A stretch of DNA of 64,000 bases, taken from Aphrocallistes beatrix. Lineage: Eukaryota; Porifera; Hexactinellida; Sceptrulophora; Aphrocallistidae. Under the pieces are notes generated by a model. That model saw only the letters and a list, made by a program, of their open reading frames with translations, made no database searches and was not told where the DNA came from. The position numbers and the translations under genes are program-made. The stretch is from positions 1,922,001 through 1,986,000 of the forward strand of contig OY725505.1 in assembly GCA_963281255.1 (NCBI GenBank), given 5' to 3'. This document shows, one piece after another, positions 31,001 to 42,329 of the stretch. How positions within the stretch are numbered: the first letter of the stretch is position 1; every line of letters begins with the position of its first letter.

Positions 31001-34000
31001 TACCGTTCTTAGTCAGTTCGCATTATTACTTGGATAATTCAGGGAAAGATCATATCTTTCCTGATTAGGGAAATGCTTTAACGCCCGCCAATGGAATATG
31101 TTAATGGTTTCTCAAATTTCACATTTAAATAGTTTTTTTCCCCAAAAAATTGACGAGTAATAACTTTACAAACGCAATTATTCGAAGCGACAACACTTTC
31201 TATCCACATGTCCTTATTAAGGAATGGATGAAGAGAAGTTACACAACCCCACCTGATAGAGCATAGGGTGGTTGAAATATTTTAGAAGTCATTGAAGCTA
31301 ATTGAAACCTTAATTCAATTTGATTTGATTGATTGTTACAAATATTGACGTATTCAGCAACTAATAGTGGTACATAACCTGAATAAATTGATTGCATTGC
31401 GAGATAAAGTATAAAGGTCTAACAAGGCAATTCAGACCAAAACATCTCATTGATAACCTCTTAGTCTATGCATGATCGAGATTAAAAGGTATCAAATTCC
31501 TTGTGTATTACTTGCACCATCAAAACATTTAAATATTTTAGATTAGTTAATAGTTATCATCGTATACCTTAGTAGTTATAGAGAAGGTCATCTTATCAGT
31601 GTTTCACAATGTAATAAACAAAATTTTGTAAGATTAAATTTGACAACGCGTGTGTTGCCATGCAGTATTTTAACGGATTAATTGTCTGATCCATCTCATT
31701 GAGACTAAATCACAAATGAGTATACGTGAGAGTAACTCAACTTTGATAAAACCAATTTAGCTAGTCTAGACTAGTTCATTAATTGATTTTGTTTTGGTGA
31801 CAGCGGAACCGTAGACACTTTGGACATTTGCAATTCACCGAACAATATCATCACTAATTCCTACGTAGACCTATTAGATAGTGTACGTGTATTTATTTAG
31901 CTTTCTGAAATGCTCAAGTAATCACACAGGAAAAAACGTGAAATATATAATTTACATGATAATTGAAGCATGAGTTTGCTTGTATTGTCATTGGTTACTA
32001 AGTCGGTAAATGAAATGGAATGAAATCGTAGTTGAACACGTTTGCATTTCTTTCACTTTGTTGGGTTTGTATGTAAATACTAAACAGGATAATTTGCTGT
32101 CAAGGAGATGGAAACCCAAATTTGAATTGAAATGAAATTAACTAATAATCAAATCAAAAGGAGATTGCCATGGTGAAAATGATACAGAATATAATTTTCC
32201 ATCAATATATATGGATATTATTACGTCATAATGTAACTTACGAAGGTACTTAGTTTTTCATCTTAAAAAAAAGGTTATTATCTACTTAATTAATTAAAAG
32301 TCGTTAATTAATTTGCATTCATTAGTATCAGTATCATTTTATTGCTAATAACTTTTACAATTTTATTACTTTAATCCTACAGGAGAGTGTATCAGCCATG
32401 ACGTGGGCACATGATGACTGTAGACTGTTTGTTGCTTGTGGTCCGTATCTATTCACAGTACGTGTCTCCTATGAAGTACCCTCTCTAGAGAGTCTATGTC
32501 AACAGGCTGTCCTTAAATGCATTAACAGTAAGAGGGATATAATCTCCACGGGATTGCCAATCAGGCTCAAGCAAAAATTGACAGAGGAATATGCACCTTC
32601 AGTCCAAGTAAGTTGTAGCAATAATTATGATAGAATAGGACAAATACAATGATCTATAGTTATCCTTTTGGTATTCTAAAATTAACTTGAATATTTTCTG
32701 TTAAAATGGTATCCTAGTCTCCTTTCTTATGCTAAGGAATTTCATTCGAGCAATTGCGACATTCTTAGATAATATAAACATAAAATATATCACCTTTAGT
32801 CTACATTCCTTTTTCCTGTTATGTTACTATGTTGTAACTTGGTTACATGACTCAACTCTAATAAAACAAAGGCATTCCAATAAATGACTGATACACGAAT
32901 CCGTTGCTATGAGGGTTACGTGATAAGAATGGTTGAATTAAATGGCTTACCCCAGACATCCTTTCTTCGTATATACTTCTTGTACGGTCATACTTAGAAA
33001 AATAAATTAAACAAACATAAGTTATTGTCTAGTTGGTGAATTTGAATAAACATTGACTCAGTTACGATATAACGAATGATTATTTATTGCCAAATGATAA
33101 TTATTATCTAATAAATGTATATTTTGCTTGCACAAGCCAATATCAGTAGAAGCTAGACAATCGAACAAATTTGATTTAGTTGAACAAGGCACAAGATAAA
33201 CAAGTGAAATGGCCTCGTTCTAATAATTCCCATTCTTGTCTTAAGTCTCGTTCGTGTGATAATACCCGTGTTTAGTTTTAAGTGAGAGAAAGGCTTCGAA
33301 CAGAGTACAGTGCAGAGAGTATCAACCATACATTTTCATGCCACTACTCAGTTTTACTAATTAACAAATGTCCTTTTGAAAAGATCTTTGCTTAATTCCC
33401 TTTAATTATAGTTGGTTGTCAAATTAGCAGATTCTCTATTATGCTCACAGTGATAACTGTTTGTAAACGAAATAATAAGGAGATAATAAATAAGAACAGT
33501 CTGCAGTCCTAGAAATGAAATTATTAATTGTTCCAAAGGTTTATTGGCTTTAAGTTTAAGAGCTCCTAGTAGAAGTGACACATCTAAAATACAATCTCAC
33601 TGTGTTAGTGATCGACCGGGATAAGATTTTCTGCCGGGACGGGATTTTGCCGGGATTGTCAATTTTTTTGCCGGGATTCCCGGCTAGCCGGGATTAGTAC
33701 ATATTGTCAATTGTCAATAAAATGTTTTGGTTTAACACGTAACTATTGATTCAACAAGTAGTGAACGATTGATGTAATGAATTGACCGTATTTCTGAGGT
33801 TAAATGTAGCCTTAGGTAGGGTTTCGTCTTCAAAGAATGGTCGGAATTCGGAATAGCGGGGTGTCAAAAATTCTGAAATAAATTAATGTTAATGTCTATA
33901 GTGTATAATAACTACGTTTAACCATAAATTACATGAATAGAATATTAATTCATTCTGAGTTCCACTATATAAAGGTTTTTAAATTCCCGGCTAGATCCCG

Positions 34001-35551
34001 GTAAATTTAGGCGATCCCGGCAATAACCGGGATCCCGGTAAAATAGCCAAATCCCGGCAAAACCGGGATTCAACCGGGATTCCCGGTCGATCCCTACACT
34101 GTGTTATATAACCCATCTAATCTTCTAGGGGTACACACCGCGCAGTAGCAATGGACTAATTGACTATGTGAACAAGCTTCCGCCGACTGGACAGAGACTC
34201 TATTGTACGATGGTACCGGACCACCAAGAGACTTCTTCCCGGCAGCAGAACAAACCCGCAAACAATTACACTCTCTACGTTGAACACTTGGGCGGCCTTG
34301 TTCCAATATTGAAAGCGAGCCGGAAATCGGCCAAGATCAAATCCTCATTTACGATCAGCCTGCCTGATCAAGATACACAAGATCACATATTCAATGGCTG
34401 TCCAGCCAGCAACAACAACGAAGAGAATGGGCAAGGATCTCCGAAAAAGCGCAGGAAAGCCGTCAGAACTAACAACCTCCCTACTAGCGTCCCCATCGCA
34501 GAGATCACCTCTCCCGTGATCGGATCCAAGTACAAGATCAACGGGTTGGCTCCTGAGATGCCTCCCAACCTAGGAACTGTGCAGATAAAGACGAGCATCC
34601 TGCACATGCAGCCAAGGAGAGTCCAAGTATCTATCCCCAAGGCAGAAGACTACGACTCAGGACTAGAGATCAATTCCGATTTTACCGATGATGATCGAGA
34701 TTCCGGTAGTGAGTTGATGGACTCTGACAACTCGTACAGCTCCAATGGCTCTTCTAGACCGGGGTCTCCTCTGTTTGTTCCTGTGTCTTCACCACGCAAG
34801 AGGAAACTCGTTTCTCAATCCCCAGAAAACTACTCGAAGGCTGGTTGGGAGAGCACATCCAAGCAGAAATCAAGCAGTCCTAAGAAATCCAACTCTGCTT
34901 CAGACCTCGTCATCCACAGCCGTACGCCGATATGGAACGATCAGCACATGATCTACCAGCTAGACTTCGGTGGACGAGTTACGTGCAAATCTGCAAAGAA
35001 CTTCCAGCTGGAGACTACGGAACAGGATCAGGTTAGTTGATCATACCGTAACTAGCTCAATCTCATTGCCATTTCTGATATAATAGTAGAATGATGCTAA
35101 TACCAAATTAGCAGCTCAGTATAACTCAGGCTACCGATTTGTAATTACTTGTAGATATTAATTATTCTTTGCGCAAAAGGTTACATTGCAAAATCGAATT
35201 AAGAATCGAAATTACAATTATCCAACTTTTGATTCATTAGGATTCTACCTGATGTAGCGATTGATGCTGCCATAATCATGAAATCAGTACATTTTTACTA
35301 TGATTCTGAAGAAAAGATGTTTAATAAATTCATTATGTAAATTACCATAGCGGACGCAAATAATGATTACGTTGAGTAATGCAATGTATTCATTGTATCA
35401 AAACGATAAGATTATGCCATCGTTATTTATCAGTGATTTTCTACAGGTATTGCAGTTTGGAAAGATCAGTAATGGCAGCTTCACACTTGACTTCCAAGGC
35501 CCCTTCACCCCAGTACAGGCATTCGCCACTGCTCTCGCGAATATCTTCTGA
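28034..35551 (+). CDS. TULP4: TULP4-type protein: WD40, SOCS box and split tubby domain
   Basis: Six exons: 28034-28264, 30155-30584, 30662-30981, 32383-32607, 34129-35031, 35447-35551. All have GT..AG borders and compatible phases, and encode 737 residues. Exon 1 starts MQARLEKEPPFYAGSHINSL and with exons 2-4 forms the WD40-like region (EYNPALDKIASCDSSGTVIV, FRWSHNGQRVLIAYEDGFIL). SLESLCQQAVLKCI in exon 4 is the SOCS box, which recruits an elongin/cullin ubiquitin ligase in this family. Exon 5 has the first tubby part (YTLYVEHLGGLVPILK), a polar acidic linker and PIWNDQHMIYQLDFGGRVT; exon 6 ends LDFQGPFTPVQAFATALANI then F. Human TULP4 is about twice as long because of a Pro-rich insert that is short here. 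The start could instead be ATG 27983 in the same frame. Confidence 0.9.
28265..30154. other. TULP4 intron 1
   Basis: About 1.9 kb, AT-rich. No exon, nested gene or bounded element seen. Confidence 0.6.
30982..32382. other. TULP4 intron 3
   Basis: About 1.4 kb, AT-rich. Nothing further recognised. Confidence 0.6.
33606..34096. mobile_element. 491-bp hAT MITE in TULP4 intron 4
   Basis: Ends TAGTGATCGACCGGGA and TCCCGGTCGATCCCTA are inverted partners. CACTGTGT is duplicated exactly at 33598-33605 and 34097-34104. The interior near both ends is filled with repeated CCCGG/CCGGGAT words. The right end lies only 32 bp upstream of the exon 5 start, next to the acceptor polypyrimidine tract. Confidence 0.85.
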
Positions 35552-36426
35552 AGGAATTATGCCACTCACTATTGCAACAAGTCCACTTCTGCGAGATAAC
35601 GAAAAAGTGAGCTAAGAGGTCTTGAATGTATATATTTTATTTTCAAGCGCATTTTCACTTGAAGAATAGAGCTGCAAAATATTCTATATTTTACGTGTAT
35701 AAATTTTTATTCACTTACATCTACATGTATATTTAACGCTCCAAATCTACATATCAACCTCCTACTACTGTATAAAGAATATAAGTTTATGTATATTTCA
35801 TTCTCTCCCTTTGTAACGTACTGTCCTGTGTATATATGTACTTATGTATGTAGTCGTAGCCTCTCACTCTTATCTCCATAATTCTCTCACTTATTGATCA
35901 GCTCGGTTTAGATAGTGATTGTATGTGATTTATGTTTGCTTTTGAATGCAATGCTTATTACTTTAATCTTATTACGCCATTCATAATAAATCGAATGCTA
36001 TATCTGTCTCAATTCTTTAATTCAGCTTATCTAACGATGTGATGCAAGGGAGTATTCCCTGGGAGTGGGATCATCTCAAAGTTACATAAGCTATACTCGG
36101 GTTTAAGTATAAGTTGGGACCAACAGTACTAGAGTGTGGCAGACCTGACATTGTAATATATACACGATCTAACGAACTGCTGAACTTTACTTCACACATA
36201 GGCATAGAATAAACGGGGATTAGAAAAGCTAGCCAAGGGCCACTACAGGGTAGGAGAGAAATAAACAAAGTCGATAGGCAGTTAAAATTTAAAAAACAAA
36301 TTTATGTGCACTGCATTTAAGGAGGAAAGAGAGCTGAAAAGCCATTCGTTTTAGCGCATTCTGATGAGGTATTCACTGTAAAAAATGGGAAACTCAAATT
36401 CAGGGGCTGAGGACGCTCAAGCTAAG
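35552..36426. other. TULP4 3' UTR and flank
   Basis: Non-coding downstream of the TULP4 stop, with an AATAAA at about 35986. A short frame from ATG 36387 (MGNSNSGAEDAQAKQLDS) has a good start context and runs into the hAT element below. Confidence 0.4.
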
Positions 36427-36434
36427 CAACTCGA

Positions 36435-36936
36435 CAGCGAATGAAAGGTTCACGAACGAAATGAACGCAAAGCTTTTAGGGGACAGCAGTTGAACGAACT
36501 GAACAAACTAAACTGAATAATGACAAATGATAAATATTGACCCATAAAATGGAAATAGATCACTAAGGGTGCTAATTCCAGACATCCCTCGAGGATTCAT
36601 GTCTGCTTATTGTACATAATTACCACCAGGGCCTCAGGGAGATCTGCTGACATCGTGTTTGTGAAATTATAAATTCAATAAATAGTTCTTAACCTGAACG
36701 ATCATAAACGGGATGGATCAACCCACTCATCTGAACGAACTGAACTGAACGAACAGACGATCGACCCTTGACCAACTAAAACTGAACTGAACGAATGCGG
36801 GTCAGCCCATGAACGAACTGAACGAACGCTAGTGGAGTTGAAGTTAGGAGGTGAACGTGAATGAACTGAATGTGCATCAATTTGAGATGAACTGAATTGC
36901 GTTTATCCAGTCCATTCGTGAACCTTTCATTTCCTG
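36435..36936. mobile_element. 502-bp hAT MITE rich in GAACGAAC repeats
   Basis: Ends CAGCGAATGAAAGGTTCACG and the complement of CAGGAAATGAAAGGTTCACG are inverted partners. The flanks CAACTCGA (36427-36434) and CACCTCGA (36937-36944) match at seven of eight bases. The interior has many GAACGAACTGAACGAAC-like words. Confidence 0.7.
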
Positions 36937-37410
36937 CACCTCGAATCAGAACATATGTCGATACGAGTCCTGCTGAGTGCTGGAATTTAACAGGGATCTC
37001 GCAATCTCAGGAATTAGTTTTAAGTTTAAAAAGCTAGGCCAGCTTCGAGAACATTGAGCCTAGATAGTTTGAAAGTGTTGTATCACAACCCTAAGAGGTA
37101 AGAATCTTAGCCGGGAAGAGGTGAGGCATCAACGTCTTGTGATGTACAGTACAAGATTACTAAATTCACTCAGTCCGTCAATAGATCGAACAATGACAAT
37201 GACAATGGATAACTGAGAAGTGTATTAGATATCAACAAGACAATTTGAAAAATAAGAAATATTCTGATGAATAATTATGAACAGTTATAATATTTGGACT
37301 ATTCGACAGTAAATAGGAAGCTTCACCTAAATATATTGCCGCCCCTATCCCGCTCGAGAGTCATACAAAAATGCCACATGTACTATCTAAAGAGATTCAA
37401 TGTCGATGTA

Positions 37411-37475
37411 ACATTACTGATTGATAGTAGCGAGCGACATATCACTTGTCGCTCGCTACTATCAATCAGTAATGT
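37411..37475. repeat. Perfect 29-bp hairpin, 7-nt loop
   Basis: Arms 37411-37439 and 37447-37475 (ACATTACTGATTGATAGTAG... and its exact complement) surround TATCACT. No mismatch was found. It is near a copy of the dispersed repeat (37585-37700). Confidence 0.85.
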
Positions 37476-37770
37476 AGTTGCGAGTCTGCCGAATTAAGAA
37501 TAACAGGCAATGATTGAGAATGTAGATCAGACTGATTTGAATGTAAGGAGTAGGATGTGCAAATACTTGTCCTCTTCTTAAATATGCTAGAGCTTAGCTT
37601 TCAACGGTTGACCTAGGGTTTTGGAGATGTAGATTCCTAATATCGTATTTTCGAAATGTGATCAATTTTTTGTCTGTTTATGTTTACAATAGATACACAA
37701 AGTAAACAAATTTCGAAATGGAATAGTGAAAGTAACCAATATTTGGCGAATTTTCATCTCCTCTAATAGG

Positions 37771-37920
37771 AAGGAGACTTCTGACCTCAGCGTCACTGGT
37801 ACTGCTACAGAGCGTCTGGGACCAGTGATCCTCAAGAGCTCACAAGATACTCCTGACCCTGAAGATATATCCTCTAAGGCCCGTAGCCAAAAGTGTAAGA
37901 CACTTCTACCTCATAATTAG
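37771..37920 (+). CDS. Possible orphan terminal exon
   Basis: A good acceptor (CTCCTCTAATAG) is followed by an open frame with biased, non-random composition (KETSDLSVTGTATERLGPVI, then SSQDTPDPEDISSKARSQK) ending at a TAG, 37918-37920. No partner exon was identified; the MGNSNSG frame at 36387 is one candidate. No family recognised. Confidence 0.25.
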   Translation, partial: KETSDLSVTGTATERLGPVILKSSQDTPDPEDISSKARSQKCKTLLPHN

Positions 37921-38160
37921 CAAAAGATCTGGTTTAATCCCAAGAGGTATCCAGCTTTGAATTAATTAAATTATGTTTTAATCAATTAATACTTTATATT
38001 TATTCCATGTACTACTCAATCACATAGCATCCCAATACTCTTGTTAATTAAGACATCTTTAAGAACAAATAAATCCAAATGAGATCCAAATGAATACAGC
38101 GGGTTAAAAGAGCTAGTAGCACAAACATATACAAACGAGACATTTCGGTTATGTACACGA

Positions 38161-39468
38161 CTAGAGGAGTTTAAGTGTAGCTTCAGTCTCTCCATCCAGT
38201 CCCTTGACATACTGCACACTGCTAGACTTGTCCTTCGACAAATCAACATGAAATCTATCCATCTCGTGGATATCTTGAAAAGAGGGTAGGCTATGCAGAC
38301 TCTGTCTAGACTGAGCTAGCTCCCGTCTAGAGCTCCCTTCTACAGAGTCTCCGTCCAGCAGGTAGGATGGCTCTCCCACCAGCTCCAGGCCGATGGAGCA
38401 GGAAGACTGGGATTCTCTCCCACTGTGTATCTGTACGGATATCGCCTCCAGATTGCGTAGAGCCACCGAGTAGCGGAGCTTCGCCTCCTTCTTCTGCTTC
38501 TGGATGAAGCTCCTGGAGGCGAGCAGGTCGTGCTGCCTCTGCTCGTACTGGCTCCTGGCCTGGAAGTAGGGCAGTGCTTTAATAATCGCCTTGCTGTTCT
38601 TCTTACGGTACTCTTCTAACCGCTTATGCGACTCGCTGAACTCTCTCAGCTGCTGCTTGTGAGTCGACTGTTGGCTGATCAGTTGGTGGTTGAGCTTCTC
38701 CAGCAACGCATTAGCAGTGTTCACCTTCTCTATCGCCTGGTTATGCTGGTACTTGTAGTTCACGTTCAGGCCGTTAGGAGTGTCGCGCACTTGCAACTCC
38801 AGCGACTGCTTCAGTTTGGTATACTCACACTCTGCCTTCAGCACGTTGGAACGAGACTCGTCTCTGCACTTTTTGGTCATCTCGAACTCAGTGGCGGATC
38901 TGTTCAGTTTCATCTGCAACTCATTTTTAGTTTGCAATGTTTCGTAGTAGAATCGAGCCGTGTTGACTAGCTTCTCTGAGAGCTGGAGCTTGAACTCCTT
39001 CAACACCTTATTCCCTTCCTTGAGAATCCGCTTCTCCTCATTCTGGTTGTGCGATAATTGGGAAACGAGGTTATTGATGTCGTCACAAGACCTGTTCATA
39101 ACCTCCAGCTCGCTCTGTATCCTAGGGTCTGCCTCCTCTCCGTTCGCGTCTCCACACTTTGTCCTCATCTTCTTCGGATGAATGTTATCAATGTCGAGGC
39201 ATTCGCTGAAAATGTTATCTGTTAATTGCCGTTCTGTCTCTGGCAGTTCGTCCGGCGTGTCTGGAGAGCTGCTAGAGGACCTGTTAGGGGTAGGGATGGG
39301 AGTAGGCGTGCCGGTAGAGGAGCAGTGTCGACTCTCTACGTCTTCGCTTAGTTTCAGTCTGAGGAGGTTAGCGTCCACTGGAGGTGGTCTCCTCGACTCC
39401 TGTTCATAATCAAGGGAATTCTTGAGGTCCGAAGTACTATGAGATCTGTTCTGCATTTCAGCCATCAT
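38161..39468 (-). CDS. SH3BP5: SH3BP5 (Sab), Rab11 exchange-factor family
   Basis: 435 residues, similar to human SH3BP5 (455), in one uninterrupted exon. The N-terminal 100 residues are polar and Ser/Pro-rich. About 114-335 is the long coiled coil that defines the family (ELEVMNRSCDDINNLVSQLS, NTARFYYETLQTKNELQMKL, EEYRKKNSKAIIKALPYFQA). The coiled coil of SH3BP5 family members is a guanine-nucleotide exchange factor for Rab11, and Sab also binds JNK and Btk (family knowledge). The C-terminal 100 residues are Ser-rich and may hold docking sites, not verified. The start is the upstream of two in-frame ATGs in MMAEMQ. SH3BP5 and SH3BP5L were not separated. Confidence 0.93.
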   Translation of the reverse strand: MMAEMQNRSHSTSDLKNSLDYEQESRRPPPVDANLLRLKLSEDVESRHCSSTGTPTPIPTPNRSSSSSPDTPDELPETERQLTDNIFSECLDIDNIHPKKMRTKCGDANGEEADPRIQSELEVMNRSCDDINNLVSQLSHNQNEEKRILKEGNKVLKEFKLQLSEKLVNTARFYYETLQTKNELQMKLNRSATEFEMTKKCRDESRSNVLKAECEYTKLKQSLELQVRDTPNGLNVNYKYQHNQAIEKVNTANALLEKLNHQLISQQSTHKQQLREFSESHKRLEEYRKKNSKAIIKALPYFQARSQYEQRQHDLLASRSFIQKQKKEAKLRYSVALRNLEAISVQIHSGRESQSSCSIGLELVGEPSYLLDGDSVEGSSRRELAQSRQSLHSLPSFQDIHEMDRFHVDLSKDKSSSVQYVKGLDGETEATLKLL

Positions 39469-40420
39469 GTGAGGACCATATTAGTAGGGAAATAAAAGAA
39501 AGAGCTACAGAGAGAATGTATTTGTACAAAATTATGACATATAAAGCAGTGGTGTGCAGTTGCGAGCACTCTAGTTAGACATATTTTTAATTGCCGTTCA
39601 AACGTTAATTAAGTAACGCAGAAATCCTAATATCCAACATCCCTCCCTACGTCACACGATGTCACAATCTCTTATGGCCCAGTGGTGGCACTCGACATAT
39701 TTTCTCAGGGGGTCTAGGTATACAATTTGATCGACAATCTATTTTTAAAATGCTTACTAAGTAGTAATCAATCTCAATAATAAACCACTAATTATAATAC
39801 TGTGTGATACATTTCAAAATAAAATTATTAAGTGATAGAATAACTACACCTGTCACTACCATCAGAGGTATAGCGACACGCCAAATAATTTTGTGCCACA
39901 TCATATAATTCAGTTGGCTTTGACTATTACCTAAAGTCCTAAACTATTAAAACATAATTGTTGTTTGTTCGTTCATAATTGGAAAGACCATCGTTGTATG
40001 TTCTCTCAAAGAGAAATGCATATGTTCCGTGCCCAGTAGGAACAATCCTGGCGCAACAAAGTTGGAATAATTTGATATTGTGAAATTTTCCTAATTGGGG
40101 CTGGGGCAGCGAAAAGTATTACTAATCCAAGGTTTCGGATATTTTATTTTTTTATATTAAGTACGAACTGTAAAATATACAATTTATTTCCTTTATTAAA
40201 TATCAAGCTTTTTCGTTTGAGAAGATAGACTATCAGATTTTAATGGATTAAAACCTAAATCCTGATTTCTTGTAATGGACTTACCTTTCTTAATTAATGT
40301 GATAAGATACTTATCTAACCTTCCAGAAAGAAAGAACACAATAGTTATCCCTGAGACTAAATTCAAATCAACATTCCAACATCTGAAATCTGGCAATGTA
40401 AACGTCAGCGCAAAACTAAA
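39469..40420. other. Divergent intergenic region
   Basis: Separates SH3BP5 (leftward) from the small gene at 40421 (rightward), so it should hold both promoters. No motif stands out. The 93-residue minus-strand frame at 40196-40477 overlaps the small gene antisense and has no recognised motif. Confidence 0.4.
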
Positions 40421-40943
40421 ATGGTGGATCAAAGACAACGGATGAAGCCGATCAACTTTCCAGAATTGGGTTTGCATCCTGTTTTAGTGGTTCCAAATCC
40501 AAGTAAGTTGGTAAGTAACTTTCACTTTAAATTAGCAATTTTAAAAGTAGTATATGAAAGTTCGATTTAAAATTCCTGGCTTTCACTGTATTTTTACTGT
40601 ATCTTCTTATTCATGTGGATAGCAATCATTGAATCACAATTTCCAACATCGGGTGCAATGCAAATGCATACCGTTAATATATGCAACATTGCTTGCCCAG
40701 CACAAGAGCCAGTAAATATAAGATATGAATGTTCACAACTTTAAAAGTTAATTAACTGCTTTGAATCAGAATCATAGAGCCATTTCTTTAATAAACCGCT
40801 AATTTAACAGGCAGCGCCGTATAATGACAACAACCATAGATGAGTTTACTTCAAAAAAAGGATCCCTGATGATGGATCCTCATGGTCTCCTGCAACCAAG
40901 GACGGTTTCATTTAAACTGCCTCGGGATCCTATCCAAGCCTAA
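40421..40943 (+). CDS. Small two-exon gene, unrecognised (72 residues)
   Basis: Exon 1 (40421-40510) reads MVDQRQRMKPINFPELGLHP then VLVVPNPSKL before a strong donor (TTGGTAAGT). Exon 2 (40815-40943) follows an AG after TTTAACAGGCAG and reads RRIMTTTIDEFTSKKGSLMM then DPHGLLQPRTVSFKLPRDPI and a stop. Both exons are in phase 0. An alternative donor at AATCCAA/GTAAGT or acceptor four bases upstream would change the junction. No transmembrane segment, signal peptide or familiar domain; basic, proline-containing and probably intracellular. Confidence 0.45.
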
Positions 40944-41139
40944 AGGAAGGTAGGTGTGCGCGTCTTGTCACAGATCGAGTTAGTTCGTACTTGTAGTTGA
41001 ATAACATAGAAGAACTGCTGTGGTTAGAAATCTAGCTAGGAGTTTTCATTTATTTACTAATTAATTAGGTTGAAAGAACTTAGTTATTAATTGGAGTGTA
41101 TTACATTTAGCTCTGAGATAGTAGAATAACAAGTGTACT

Positions 41140-41455
41140 CATAGGCAGTGTTTTTTTAAGCTAAATTAGAGGGCCCAAAAGGACCTCTAATTTCTCTTCA
41201 GGGACCTCTAATTTCTTAACATTCGTAATGTACTGAATATCATAAAATGTAGTATTCCAGGTGAGGGACCTCTAATCTTTTGCAGGGCCCTCTGAGCAAA
41301 TCCTTAAAAAAAAACCTGCTCATAGGCTTAACTCCAGGGGTGGCAGGGGTAGCGTGCCACCCCAGGCCTAAATGTTATGTTGACTGGGGGGGCATGCATT
41401 TACAAATCTCGCCACCCCAGCTAACCATGAAAAAATCAAAATAGTTACGCCTATG
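41140..41455. mobile_element. hAT-type MITE split by a second MITE
   Basis: Ends CATAGGC(TTAAC) and GTTACGCCTATG are inverted partners. The flanks AGTGTACT (41132-41139) and AATGTACT (41456-41463) match at seven of eight bases. The element is interrupted after its first six bases by the element at 41146-41318. Confidence 0.65.
41146..41318. mobile_element. 173-bp MITE nested in the preceding element
   Basis: Ends CAGTGTTTTTTTAAG and CTTAAAAAAAAACCTG are inverted partners. CTCATAGG is duplicated exactly at 41138-41145 and 41319-41326. Same end type as 61924-62097. Confidence 0.8.
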
Positions 41456-41795
41456 AATGTACTTAAGTAGCCACGTATGTGAACCCCCGTACTCCCAGCA
41501 GACTGCAAATAAGCAAGTAAATCTTGCAAATGTAGTATGTAATTACTTTCCACTTGGCGCTGCGTCAAGTAGAAATATTTCTACAGGCACGGAACACGGA
41601 ACTTAAAGTTAAACGATGTTATCAAAATAAGATTAATGGCATGACAGAATGCCGTTACACCCCGATTATGCAGTAAGGCAATCTCCTAAAATAGGAGTTG
41701 CCCTGAAAATGTCAGCAGACAGACTGATATATTGCTCAATTCAAACAACAAAATTGAAAATATCTGGCATACTACAAGTCCTACATACGTAGAAC

Positions 41796-42166
41796 CAGAG
41801 GCGGCGCCAGGACGCCGCCACTGGGGGGGCACCTTGGGGGCACAAATCATTTCCAGTGGGGCACCAACATTTTTGGGTACAGATTACCCGCCAATGAGAA
41901 CTAATAGGTATATAGTACATATATATATATATACACATATTATGTTATTTTCTTACACTTACTGTTATTTTATTACACTTAAATATTGGTGTACACTATT
42001 GAATTAGAGAAACCTGTTTATCGATATAATAGAAGCCTAGTAAAATAGTGCGAAGGCATGGACAAATGAATGACGCATGTATTCCTGTCGGAAATTGGTG
42101 CCCCCCTACAGGGGGGGGCACCACTAATTATAGGGGGGGCACGTGCCCCCCCTGGCGCCGCCACTG
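41796..42166. mobile_element. 371-bp hAT MITE (CAGAGGCGGCGCCAGG ends)
   Basis: Ends CAGAGGCGGCGCCAGG and CCTGGCGCCGCCACTG are inverted partners with one mismatch. The flanks CGTAGAAC (41788-41795) and CGTAGAAG (42167-42174) match at seven of eight. G-runs and C-runs lie inside each end, and an AT microsatellite in the middle. Confidence 0.75.
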
Positions 42167-42329
42167 CGTAGAAGCATGGATACTCACATGATAATAACTC
42201 AAATTATGGCAATCCATGTGAAAAACAGATTTTATGAGTACATAGTGAAATACCCAATATTTTCCATTGAGATTTCGCTTTTTAATTGAAATATTAAATG
42301 GTTTAAAAAGTGTGAAAATAGGTATAATG

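Noticed and set aside
38626..39409. Three plus-strand frames opposite SH3BP5
   Set aside because: Complement of the coiled-coil coding sequence; Leu/Ser-rich because the sense strand is Glu/Lys/Gln-rich.
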